A stretch of DNA of 64,000 bases from Atopsyche davidsoni (lineage: Eukaryota; Arthropoda; Insecta; Trichoptera; Hydrobiosidae), in assembly GCA_022113835.1 (NCBI GenBank), contig JAILWY010000010.1:11290501-11354500 (forward strand). The letters run 5' to 3'. The notes under the pieces are model-generated. The model saw only the letters and a list, made by a program, of their open reading frames with translations, ran no database searches and was not told the origin of the DNA. The translations under genes and the position numbers were made by a program. Below, one piece after another: positions 13,707-26,530 of the stretch (positions are counted from its first letter, which is position 1; every line of letters starts with the position of its first letter).

Positions 13707-13883
13707 CAAGGCCTTTACACACGTTGTAACAAATCGTGCAACCGATTTGCAGCCAGCCAATAGCGTCCCTTTATTTTGAGTGATCTTTATGGTTTTGCCT
13801 ATGTACCCAACGCAATGTAGGACGCTGTTGGCTAGCTGCAAGTCGGTTGCACGATTTGTTGCGACGTGTGTAGAGGCCTTTGC
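13707..13883. mobile_element. MITE with ~60-bp terminal inverted repeats (family B)
   Basis: The left end starts AAGGCCTTTACACACG at 13,709 and runs to about 13,768. The right end (about 13,822-13,883) is its reverse complement with only a few substitutions and one short indel. Matching cores include AACAAATCGTGCAACCGA. About 55 bp of interior separate the arms. No protein is encoded, so it must be mobilised in trans if it is active at all. No clear target-site duplication could be read, so I do not assign a superfamily. Confidence 0.8.
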
Positions 13884-16800
13884 CGTGTCAAACACCACTC
13901 GTTTGAACTGGATTTTGGTGGAACATATCAGAAAAGTCTTAAACTTGATTGTGGACAGACCGGGACTTCAACATAAATATGTTTACTGATCAGTATGTTT
14001 GCAATATCAAAGGCTAAACGTGAACGTTCTTGTCACAGGTAAGTCACTTGCTACTGTGAAATATATAAATTACTCCATAAATAAGAAGGAATGGATGCAC
14101 AAATAAGATCTCGCATATTTTTTCATCTCTTATCTATATAACTATAACAAAAAAGTTACACTATGTTTCATTTGTTTGCGATTGCCCGATAAGGTTTTTT
14201 TAACGATTCAGTATCATATGTTATTACACTAGGTTCCCCAATTTGATAATTCGAGTGGTCATCAAATCGAAAGCATTCGGATTATTCGAGAGCCAACGCC
14301 GCGGCGGCGATTTAGTCCCGTCCTTCTATCTCCCCATTCTGGAGAAACTTTATCCCTCTTTACGACCTATCCGGTGGCTTTTGGACTATAAATCGTACGT
14401 CTCTTTGAATATATGGATTTCCTAGGAAAAGTTTTCGTCTTGGTATGAGAAAATCTCTAGACTTTTTTTTCTCTATTACTATATTTTCATATTGATGCGA
14501 TAGATATTGTAATTACCTAATATAAAATTACGATCATTTTCGTTGCGGTGAATATAAAAAATATTACTATTTAACTGTCACATAATAATTTTTAACCATT
14601 TATTATTTAAATAAAACAATTACCCTTTCTTTCTGTCAGTATCTAAGTTATCAAATTTCTATAATATTTTAATACGTGATTGTTCGTTTCTGGTCTATTG
14701 TTTTTACAGTCCTGGGTTTTTTTCTTTCTATAGCTAAAGAATTCCCCCTGGGTTGGTTACTAATCAGTCACGTCTTCGAAAAGACGATTCCTTGCAGAAT
14801 ATAAAACAACATTTTGTTACAGAACGTCTAGCAACCAATTCGAAGTCTGATGGCTGACTTACCCTGAATAAGGGTGGCGGTCTAGTATTACACGCGTGGA
14901 TAGCGACATTTATGCACTACAAGGTGAATACAAAGAATCGTATATCAGTTTTTCTATAAAGCGAAGAAAATAATTAAATTGTTATTATTTATTTGAAAAT
15001 GCTGATGCGTACAAACTGTAGAATATTCGTATTATATAAAAAAAAACTTTCCGTCACAATTTACGATTTTAAAAGCGCTGAAATATCACTGCCTTGGCAG
15101 GGCGGGATCTTCTCTGCTTTTGTTGGAGTAATAATACATGAACTGCTAGTTGGTCTCGAGTTACTGGAGGGAGGCTTCACTTTGGAGAGAAAAATGGTTA
15201 AATTTTACCCACTTAAGATTACTCTTAAAACTTACTGCTTGATCATTTAAAAAATACATTCTATAAAAATTTTGATACCAAAAGTATTGTTTTGTTTAAA
15301 GATATTTTTTTACTGATAAGATACCCCACCGTTGCATGGGGTTTAATAAAATGGGTCTTGAATTAATTTTAAAAATTTTCTGGTAAATATGCCAATCAAG
15401 CTAAAAGAGCTATTCGAGTTTTTTAAAAATTCAATGAGGTTTTATCGATCGTAATATATTGCCATTCAAATATTGTCAACACATTTTACCTGTTTGAATG
15501 ATATAATTGTTTTACCAATCTTTTTAAATGCATGCATGTAACACATACGGGTATTTTTTTTTTTATTTTATGTGTATTTTTTTATTGTATGGGTCTTATT
15601 TTGTGTGTTCTAGAAAGTATGTTTTAAATAGCTTTGTTTTGTGGTATTACAGATTAAGAGTAAAAGAAAACAAATTAAACCATTGTTAACTTTAGGCATG
15701 ACTAAACCTTAATACTTTTGAGGCATGGTTTATCAAATTATTTATAATGCTCGAAACTATCGTTATTGTTCTTAAGTTACATATTTTCTTTATTTACCAA
15801 GTCGATAGACAATACTCGACATTCGTTTACTTTAGAAGTTTTATTTCAATTTATTATATTATAGTACGAGCTATTTTTTAACTTTGTACAATCGAAAATT
15901 AAATAAATATTGTGTGCTTAATGTCAAAATACGTTTGAATGACAACACAAATAGTAGTAGAGTATAAATATTACGAAACCTAATTGTTTGCGCGGTCATA
16001 TATTCATTTTCTCATCGACACGAGTAATCTCTCGAGAGCCTGTGGTCCGTGGCCAACTCTCGTGTGAGGCGAGCTTCAAGCGGTGCAAACAGAGCAATTT
16101 GCTTGATTTGTTCTACCTAACGAGTGAATAATCTCACACAAAGTAATTTAGTTTTGAATGGTCGCCCAAGCAAGAGGTTTTGTATTTTGAAATATTTTTA
16201 ACATATCGGTACGTAGCGTATCTAGTTTCGATCCTAGAATTTTTTTATAGCTTCTATTAATTAAGGTGATCAAAAGATCATGTTCCATGTTCACATTTTA
16301 AAGACATCGATTTCTTTCCTTGTTTTAAATTACATTGATCATATTATTATTTAAAAAAGTTACTTCTCTTACCAGCAATATCTTATTGCATTTCGACAAG
16401 TCGTGATTTTTATTAGATAGCGCCCGGAGGGTCTTCATCTCGGCTTTTCTTTATCAAATTTTCACCTGATACTTTCAACATTTCAAACTGTCAGCGCGGA
16501 ATAAATAAAAAGTTTTCTATATTATATATTTAAGAAAAATTTAACCTTAACTATTGGGTGTTTTATTTTTTAGTTTTTGGATACTTAACAATAAACATGA
16601 CTACCAACAATAACTATTCTTTCCGGTACGGCGCTTGGCAGTTGGGGTAATTCTTGCGGAAACTTGTCTATTACACGAAACTAAAGGCGAATCAGACGAA
16701 GCGTATACTCGCCGAAAACTCTAATGACTGTAATTTCTTTCATTTGTATGTGGAGGATGTATAATACAGATAAGCATGACGTAATGTGTGTTTGCCGTAA

Positions 16801-17413
16801 CCCACTCAGCTCGGAGGTTGGAGCAGGCCGTTACTGCGCGTGGTGTGGGTGGGTTTAGCTACGACCAGCTGATTCTGAGCAATTGTTTAAAATATCTTAA
16901 GAAGCGAAATGACAGAAAAAAAAACTAGATAGTTGACCTTATGCTCGTATTTGATAGTATGATTATTCCTCCACTGTGAAACCAAGTAAGGCTTCATTTA
17001 AGCCGCTCAAGTCTTCATAATTTCCAACGTAATTTACTAATTTAATGAAACAATATTAGATTATCCCTCCAGAAGTTGAATTAAACGAACCTACTACTAA
17101 ATTATTTCTACGCCTGCTGTTGTGGTCGTTTTCCTGAAACTTCATATATATTAGAAGTGTATTTTCACGTGTTATTTAACATAAGATCAATTTTATTACA
17201 CGAACAGTGATACATATAAAACTATTCTATTGATTTTAATATCGAAGCAAAGACAATTTATCAGAATTGAATCGTCTGTTCTAAAAACTCTTCGATATTG
17301 TATTATAAGAATAAAGCAGCCGTGACATTATCAATAATAGTATTGATGTGATAAGTTAGGCAGTAAACAGAGCACTCAAGGCGGCGGGCGGGAGTCGTTG
17401 TATTGACTGTAAT
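13884..17413. other. Non-coding spacer
   Basis: No defensible exon. A perfect CAG/GTAAGT splice-donor consensus occurs at 14,036-14,044 and could close a 5' UTR exon of the downstream gene, but one such site is weak evidence. GC-richer patches near 14.3 and 16.8 kb may be regulatory. Confidence 0.45.
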
Positions 17414-17487
17414 CATACATCGCTCGAACGTTTCTCCGTCTAGTAACTAATGAGTTACCAGACAGAGAAATGTTCAAACAATGTATG
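17414..17487 (-). ncRNA. Candidate microRNA precursor hairpin
   Basis: The arm at 17414-17448 is the near-perfect inverse of 17453-17487, 35 nt each, around a 4-nt loop (17449-17452). The arms differ at six places and all six are transitions. Read on the minus strand, five of the six become G-U wobble pairs and one is an A-C mismatch, so 34 of 35 positions pair. On the plus strand five of the six would be mismatches. A 74-nt fold with this strand bias fits a pre-miRNA. I do not recognise either arm as a known mature miRNA. The alternative is a short palindromic MITE whose arms have mutated. The very small loop and lack of bulges are slightly atypical for an animal pre-miRNA. Confidence 0.4.
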
Positions 17488-20400
17488 CTTCTGCGCTGTG
17501 TGGTGATAATTTCGTTACTGCCAAATTTTATGTTATTATTCTTGTTACTCATAAATGTATTTCCCTCGGTATTCAATCACAATGAGTAATGATGCGACGA
17601 CTGGCCGCGCTCCGACAGCCCGCCTGCGTCCTCGACTCCCGGCGATCGTCTTGAATTTGACGAGTCACTGTATCTGGGTGGCGTTGTTAGTATTGATTTC
17701 TACCGTTTTATAGTAACTCAGTAGATTCTCTTCTTTGTTTAGCTCGCCATACTGGCTATTGATTTTTCCTTGCCGAAATTTATTGCGGTTCCTCGATTTT
17801 GAATTAAAGATATGGAAGTCTGCCGTCATTTAGATTGATAAGACGCGTATTTAAATACCAATTATTAAAATATACACAGTAAGGACCATCGTCGTACTTA
17901 ATTTTTAAAATTGAAAAGCTCTGTCATTAGTTATGGTACATTTTGAAATGTACTTAGCACGACGGTGTTACTGACTGTGAGTGATAGAGGGTAACGCCAG
18001 TATAATCGGAACCGCCTGTTTTCAGAGGTTCAGACAGATATTGTAGAATTCTCTGCAACCCCAGTTCAAACTAAATTTGTTCTGTATTTATCCGCTTGAT
18101 TTATTTATTTACTTTGTCTATATCCTTCAAACGTATTTCGACTACTTGTAACTAATTCTGGCTAACATTGGTTTAAAAAATCTATAAATTAAAAATGGCT
18201 GCCAACGAATTTCAATAAAACACAAATAAAATTGGTCAAATCATCCTGCATTGTTTTATTCTGTTTATTTTTTTTTTGTTAAGCATTTTACTCAAATACG
18301 TTTGAAACATATGAGAAATGTAACGTGACATGGTTGCATGCCAATCTCATTATGATGTTAATTACGCTCCTAATTAAACACGGAGTGCACATCGGTAGCG
18401 CGCGGCTCTCCCGACCGGATAGACAGAGTAAACTCCGTGCTGCGGTGCATTATGGTTTTATATAATCACTATTTCAGACATGCAATTGCTTCACCGCACT
18501 ACAATTATATATTTTGTTTCTAAGCCAACTGTTCCCTACACTCACTGATTGCGTCATAACTTGATACTTGTACTGTCATATTCAAGAATTCGTTAAAATA
18601 GTTAAATAAATTAAAATAGCATTATTATTCAAAGCCTTCTAAAGCGACCACAAAACCCCACTTCTACTTAATTTGAGTTGGAGCACTAACCCTAATTAAA
18701 ATCGGTTAGTGAGAGCTCTGCACATAACTGTCTCCGATAATGTCAGTTCTTATTGAGATATAACTACGTCTCGTATATTTGTTTTGAAAGATGTTAGGCA
18801 TTGCCACCATCATCGTGACTTTGTTGATGGTACTCGTTGATCGAATGTAATTTGAAGTATATGGTGGGCTCGAGTCCTCATGTGGTGTAGCCGCTCATTT
18901 TCATATAATACTTCAAAAAATCGTACAAACCGACAAATCACATAGGATGGTTTATACCTACGTGTGGTGTGTGCCTTCGTGGTATTATCGTATTTGCTTT
19001 CGATAACTTTATATCCACGCCTCTGACATGAGTACACATAAGTAATCATAACCGAGCTGATAGATAACTGCTGATTGCAACTCCGCGCGGCGCCCGGGCC
19101 GCTGGAGCGCTCCCCCGGCGTGGTTGTGTTACGTAACTCTGTCTGGGTACGGTATTCTATTTCAAAAAAATATGCCCACGTTTTGGGGTTGGTAAAGCGG
19201 AATACGTAAACCATACCTGTTTTCAAATAATTACTGTGGATATCTCGGTAATGTAATTTATACACTTTTTTCAGGCGTTTCCTCTAATAAAAAGTATTTA
19301 TCTATTATATTAGATAATATTTTTACGGATTTATATAAAATACACGTGTTTTCTTGTAGAGAAATTTTAGACTAAAAATACTCACCGAATTCTTAAAAAC
19401 AAAAATCCTGAGTAGTAAATACTAAGTATTGATTTGCCCTTTGTCACAAATTTGCTTAATAATGTGATGAAGATGCTTTTTTTCAGATAAGCTCTTGTTG
19501 ATAAATTACTTAGTAAATAAATGTTGCATACAATAAAACTGCAAAAGTTTAAATGTTTTAAAACCTATAAATAATTTAATTTTTGTTTTTTAAAACAATC
19601 AATAATTAACAACGGCATGCTAAAGTAAGAATAATGGTTTCATTACATCTCTACTCTGGGTTCAATGAATTCTCTTGCCGTATTCAAAATGGCTTACAGC
19701 CTGGCACAGAGTTGTTTTCAAAGAAAAATCGATTGTCGAGTTCACAGTCTATGTATATTCACATCTACGAAAACTACCTCGTCGGAGCTGCGGGCCCGCT
19801 CCTCCGCTGGGTGTCTCGGCTCAATTTATAACTCTGTTCGTGAAAATACTCCAATATTCCATTTTGGCAACGAATTTATAAAAAAATCCTATGCTTTATT
19901 TATATCTTCCTCTTTTGACAAAATATACTATTCCACGTGCCCGTTGAACTAAAAATAGCATGGATAAATATGGGAAGAAAACTTTTATTTCCCTAAATCT
20001 TACACCATTTACTTTATGTGTTTCGTTGTTGCATTCGAAACAATCATAACGATCATGCTTATTTTCTGTTAAAGGATTTTATTTATATATTTCTTTATTT
20101 TGCAAACATGGTTATTATATTAGTTTTGCGGTACTCACGGAATGCTACGGCCAAATGCGTTATGAATTTATCAATAGATTATGTATTAAAATAATAACGA
20201 ACAATTATGACAACTGTTTTATTTTTTCAAACAAATAAAACCATTATAATTTTCTACGATAGATAAAATATCATATACGTACAGACGGACGGTGCACCGA
20301 GACACTCGCGGCCCCGCCAGCGCTGTCCGAAATGCATTACCTGAAAGTAGTTCGTGTGATAGAAGCTGAAAAATGATTTTAAAAGCGTTTTTGTTTATAT

Positions 20401-23400
20401 CAGGAATATTTAAAATTGTATGATTTATAAAAAATCTTGCCAAAATAATATACTTTATAATCTACTAGTAAACATGTACTTTTGTACTTCATATATTTTT
20501 AAATTGGAAATTGAATTGATCGCACCTGGATTAGAATATTGAATTTCATCCCCGAAGCGCTGTTTAAATAGATATTTGAAAATTAATCTTATGATGAAAC
20601 GTAAAACAAAAATTAATCTGTATGAAAGAAATTGTTACTATGAAATTCACACTAAATCTTTTTTCACTAGATGAAAGGGAGTTAATAGTTAATAATCTCC
20701 GAGAGTTAAACATAATAAAAACATTTTAATGTTTGGAAATTGTAATATATTTATATATGTTTATAACGTCACGTTTGAAATTATAATTTACACTCTAAGT
20801 ATTTACATAAAAAAACCTTCAGAAAATTATTTAATGAACACGACATTTTGAGTCCCAAAAAATACTGATTGAAATCGTCGGAAACTTAAATATCGAAAAC
20901 GATACGGCACAACACTCAAAAACAGTAATCGTAATGGTAGGAAATATATATATATATTTTAATTAGAGTAGATTTTCACGATTGACTGTGTTCATCGTGA
21001 TTTCGAAATAAATGATCGTATCGTTTGCGCGCAAGCTGCTCGTCAAGATACATCTTTATTCACATTGAGGTCCCGGGACTTATTGACTTCCGCTGATGAG
21101 TGCTGTATCGCTGTAGAAGCTTAAAACGAAAGCAAAATTTCATTGTTAGAACAAGCACAAAACTTGAAATGAAGTGATACGATTAACCCATATCACAAGT
21201 GTGCGGTTAATGAAAAGCACAACAAAGGACTCGTGACGCATGCGCCGCTGACCCCTCGCCGGCATTGCGTACACCTCCCAAGCATGAACCCATGTATTTT
21301 TAACCAGCACGCTGCGAAGGTCTTCCGAGCGAACACTCGCTTATCAGAACACCGCTGTGGCGTTTCAAGTCTTTAGACCAGTTTTTTTTCATTAAGTCAA
21401 TTAATTAACTATTATGAATAATCGGAATCAGAAAAAATATAATCCTTCTTTATTTTATAAAATATCATCATTTTAAAATAAAAAAATTTAAACATGGAAA
21501 AATTATCTTTCATATCAACAAACAACCCTTTTTAAGTAATATACAAAAAAAATGTATTTTTATAAACCGAATCCACTTCTTTTGAGATTTTGTAACTTTA
21601 TGCATGCTGCTTAATATTGATGAAATTTTAATTTATTTACAAACATTCTTAACATTATTCTGCATTTATAAAATGAAAACACTAAAAAGAATATTGTTTT
21701 AATAACAGTAAATATTGATTTAATAAAAATCTTTATTATACTACTTCCCTAAAATATTCATACTTTCGATTGGAGTTCGCTTTTGCATTCGTGAAGCTCT
21801 ATCTAGAATATGCTTTAAATAAAATAAAAACCAGTCATGAATTTGCGGAGACCTTCCGGTCTTTTGTTGATCTGGTGTATACAGTGAAGCCAATTCCAGC
21901 TAACTTCATGAATTTGGATTCTAACTATCTTGTGTTTTCAACTCTTGGCAATCTGCCCACTAGCACAAACTTATCTAAGATTTGATAACTTAGGTGATTA
22001 GTTTGACATAAATGATGTATCCAAAGTAGTCATAAGGATTAATTTCTTACCATTGATCAATATTCTCAAAATATGAGAGTGTATTTTTAGGTTGTGCAAA
22101 TGAGGTTATCAAATCGGTAAATTTGAAGAGTTGCTACGTTTTTGAAAAATTGCAACGATGATCGTTGCATTTGATATTTATTAAAAAATCAAAATATCAT
22201 CATCCATCTCTCCCTTGAAAATCAAGCATAAAACAACAATTTAAAATATTAGAAGCTACAGATCAGAAGGGCAAGGCGAGAATACGGCAAAACAAGAAGG
22301 AAATCGATGATACAGACAAAATAATGACACATGCGTTAATATAATATTTTTACTAACTAGTACACACAGGATAGTCCGACTTGATTGGTACTTACGTACC
22401 TGTACTGAAACTTAGCTACTGAAACATAGCAACTAAAACCCATAACCACAGTCTTAATAAATTCAAGTAACTTCAAAATAACAAAATTCAACATACCAAG
22501 TCAATATCCCGAAGGTGTGTACGCGATTATTTTTTACATATAGATCGTGAAATTCACTAACATGGGAATTTCAATAAGAAATACTTTGATTTAATATATT
22601 TTACTTTTAGAAACGCAGCATTTACCTTTCAAGCCCCAAGACAGACTTGTGAAAATACCACGCCTCATATATAATTTAGTCGGTCAGGAATATGGATCAA
22701 ATTATATATGGATTAGATCGAATGCTATCATAACATGGTATGCCACAAATATGTGGTATAGTTCAAGGCGAGAGGGGCGTGGGTCTTGTGGGGGTGGTTT
22801 GATAGATTTGGGTTTTTTGGCGCGTCCTACTTTTGTTGCCATATTACCTTTGGATTCCCTCAATATCGTTTCGAATTTGTAAATCTATCTTCCTTGAAGT
22901 CTCAGTATTGTCATTACTTTTCAATTATCTTTCGAAATTTTTACATGGTTTTGTTATTTTCGGGTAGATTCAATTTAAAAATAAAAAGGTTTTTGTGCGT
23001 TTAATCCTCGCGGGTTATCTAAAATATCCTACAAGGGCTCTGGTACAGTGAATTTACGATTTAATTTATTTTTATACCAAATTAAATTCAATTCATATGA
23101 ATTGAGAACAAAATTGTTTATAATCATAATTTATTATAGGACAAAAACTAACCGCGTCTCGCTACATATAATTACACTCATAATCCACTTACGAAGAAAA
23201 GTTTACACTATTAAATAATTGCATTTTGTTAATGTACCCTAGATTGTTACTAAAACATTAAAATAAAAATTACGCCAATGCACTAAGCAATAATTGATCT
23301 ATTCATTAATGACATAAACTTGTCCCTTGGGTACCACCCTTTCTATCATAATAATCTATTGTCGATATTAAAATAATATTTCAACTAAATTTGAAATAGG

Positions 23401-24959
23401 TTGGTCGATACTGTCGGTTCAATACAGTTCGGTGACAGGTTCAATATTTTCAACAAGGGGGTCAGGTACGATTCTCGTATTGATTCAGTGCAACCCTCTG
23501 AAGCTAAAACTTTTCACTTAATAAATTTACACAAAACAATATTTATTTTAAAATAGTGTATAAATATTTAAAAGTATATCTTTCTAAATATTTTATGAGT
23601 ATTTTTTTCCAATTATCCACCTGAGATTGAACATAAATCAAACTCATGAATATTAAAAGCATCTTTATAATTTTTTTACAAACCCACAAAACCAAGCTGT
23701 CCTTTCCACATGTCATGAAATCCTACTTATTTAATAAAAAAAAATTAATCAAGAAATAGTTTTCTCCAAATAAATCAATTTATTCGATTGATCACGTTGT
23801 TTTAAAAACAATTGAGCTAAAAATTTTAGTACCGTTGGGTTAGTTCCTAGATTGATACAAATAACAAGGAAACCTATTCATGGGTTCTATTCTTCACGAT
23901 AAGGAGAAAAACTGATGTCTTTTGTTTGCATGTCGACTTGTATATCTGCTACTGAGCTTTGTTGTGAATAACTTATCAGGCTTCCCCAGCCGTAATTCTC
24001 TGGCCTATTGAATAGTTTGCATTTTGAATGACACCCCAATGTTGAGTGGGAAGTGACGGGATCACAATCCACCCAACACTCCCATTTGAATTAAACAGTA
24101 ATTGTACATAACTCCAAACTCTATACACCAGCCAAAATATCATGATAGTAAATTTAATGAAAATTATTTGTTATAAAAGACATTAGACAATATCATAGAT
24201 GTATAAATAAATGTGTATTTTATGATAAAATATCATTATTTGAGTAAAGTTAATTAATGGCAACAAACAACAAGTCTTTCGTTGGTGTTTTATTCGAATT
24301 TTACATTGCAATACAGTGCCGAATGTATGGTTAGAAATACTCAAAAATGTATTATTGGTGCTTTAGCGTATGCAATGTTTTGATGAATATTTTCAGCCTA
24401 GTATTTTTATTTAATGTATACAATATTAATAAAAATCACCCTTTATTAAAAAATCTATGAAAACAATAAACGCTCATAATTTAATAACACATTTGCACAT
24501 GCCTTCACACATGAAATATTGCCATAAAATATATCGTCTACTCGATAAACATGATAATATACGCAGATTTACTAATGTTTTTCTTTTCACCGAAGATTTA
24601 TTCGATAATTATAGAAAATCAGAATTTATATACGTAAAAACTTTTTCTGTACTTTTATAGTAGCATTTTAAAATCAGTATTTTAATTTAATAAGAAACGT
24701 TTCCCTTCAGTTGAAAAATTACTACATCCACTCTTCGCACAACATTTTCCTTTAGTATAAAATACAAAAACCATCGTGGTATAATTGCACAAAAAATATA
24801 TTTCATTGCCTAATTTACTTTACGATTTACATTCGCAGTCGGAAATACGCACAGGAAATTTCTCAAAAATTCATTTAACGAGCAGATCATTTTCACGAAA
24901 CCGTCTTTTTTGTGAACGAGGCTAATTAATCACAGACGACAAGATAAATAGATGGGATT

Positions 24960-25235
24960 AATTGGCTCGGCGGAGAGCCTCCCCGCTGGCGTCCGAGCAG
25001 GGTGGATACGGACAGTTTGAACATTGCCTGTCGGTGGCGAGGGTGTCCTCGCGCAGCACACGGTGGCTCCGGAGTTGCACCATCTGCAGGCGCAGGATAG
25101 CGGTGGTATCGATCGGAGCACTGCAGCGGGCCCGAGCCAGACTGCCCGGCGCCCCCCGAGCGACGACCTCTCCCACCAAAGAAGGGGGCCAAGGCGGCGG
25201 CGGGGCGCGTCCTCCACAACAGCCCCTGCGTTTTT
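24960..25235. promoter_or_regulatory. Large GC-rich island
   Basis: This is the strongest GC-rich block in the upstream half. Frames are open in several registers of both strands at once, which is a composition effect rather than coding evidence. No consensus splice sites frame it convincingly. It is a candidate promoter or 5' UTR exon for a neighbouring gene, on either strand. Confidence 0.35.
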
Positions 25236-26467
25236 ATTAGCGTGGTTAGATTTTTTACTGTTATTTATGGGTACGACTCAAACGGTAATTTAGTCCCCTC
25301 GGCAAAGCTTCTCAGTCATGAAATAATTATTCAGCGCTGTTCGTAATACATAGCGTTTAAGGACCTTGAGTTTAATAGAGTTTTTTCTTAAAACATTTCC
25401 TCGTTTACGCTTCAATACAAACAAAACACCTAACATTCTACTAAGAATTATGTACATTTCATTTAAGTTATTCAGATTCATTCCGTTTATAACCAGGTCG
25501 GTAGGCACGAGAGTATCGATTTACGAGAAGAATAAGCCTGTTGTTTTAGATGTCCAGTAATCTGAACGGAGGCGACCTCGCCGAGTCGTCCTGCCGCTGG
25601 TCCCTAAAACTAGAATTACAGACAGCAAATAGATACTTAACTACACTTAGGCTAAGAATATTTTAGATTAGAAAATCAACAGCAAATAATGCAATACCTG
25701 CTAAGCTGTATCATCCACTAGAACAACACCCAAGCTCTTTGTATTAAATAAACAGTTGAGCTTTAATTACATTTATAATAAATATTCTTCTAGGTACAAA
25801 ATATGTGAGGTTAAAGTGAATACAAACATAATATTATGTAAAATTGTTTGAAGTTTTTTTGCGATGGCATCTTATTTTCATTATATAAATATAATTCTTG
25901 TAAAATATTCAAATTGCTACCGTCAATATTTACTATGCATTGTTCTCATAAAAACCAAAGGTATTGCTGAATTTCCCCAATCAAAATTAAAAATAATTTA
26001 GAAACAATTAAAAAATAGTTCTATCCATCTATGATTAAAGCTCCTAAGCTTTTCAACGTGTAATTTTTACTTTGATTTTCTGTTTTTAGTTGATTGTCTA
26101 AAAACTGTACTTCATTTTGCGTTTATCATCAAAGTGTACATCATATTATGAAGATAAAAGATTAATTATTTAAAATATAATTTATAATACATATGACTGC
26201 TTCAATATTTACTAGACTATTTATGTAAGAAGATATTTACGTTTGTAAAAAACATTTCATTCCCACCTTATTCACCTTAATAAGATTGTATACGGTGAAT
26301 ACAGATTCACATACTTCTTTTAGAGTGATATTTTGAATGGAATATTATTTTCTAAAAACTTTTTTTATTGAGACTGGTAAAGGCCTAAGCTTGTTGAAAG
26401 TCAGAGGTGGTACTGGGACTCGGGCGGGACGGGCATGGAACTTCGAAGGCTAGTACAGGCGCCCACA

Positions 26468-26530
26468 ATGCGGCGTACTAAGGCGGTATAAAGCAGTAAA
26501 CGGGGCGAACTAATGCGGTCTTGTAAGGTT
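26468..26530. repeat. Degenerate short tandem repeat
   Basis: Successive segments resemble one another: AATGCGGCGTACT, AAGGCGGTATA, AAGCAGTAA, GGGGCGAACT and AATGCGGTCTT. This suggests a decayed 10-13 bp repeat unit of unknown origin. Confidence 0.35.

Noticed and set aside
14036..14044. Perfect splice donor CAG/GTAAGT
   Set aside because: Could end a 5' UTR exon, but a single isolated donor is expected by chance in 64 kb.
21091..21140. CTGATGAG followed by AAAACGAAAG, hammerhead-like
   Set aside because: No stem II pairing between the two core boxes and the GAAA context is wrong.
23420..23460. Two GGTTCAATA motifs resembling a pol III B box
   Set aside because: No A box, no tRNA-like fold and no SINE tail could be found.
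23887..24072. 61-codon minus-strand frame with cysteines
   Set aside because: Looks mildly protein-like but no splice signals or family could be recognised.
24926..25293. Several overlapping 70-97 codon frames on both strands
   Set aside because: All registers are open at once because the block is GC-rich. There are no framing splice sites and no domain.
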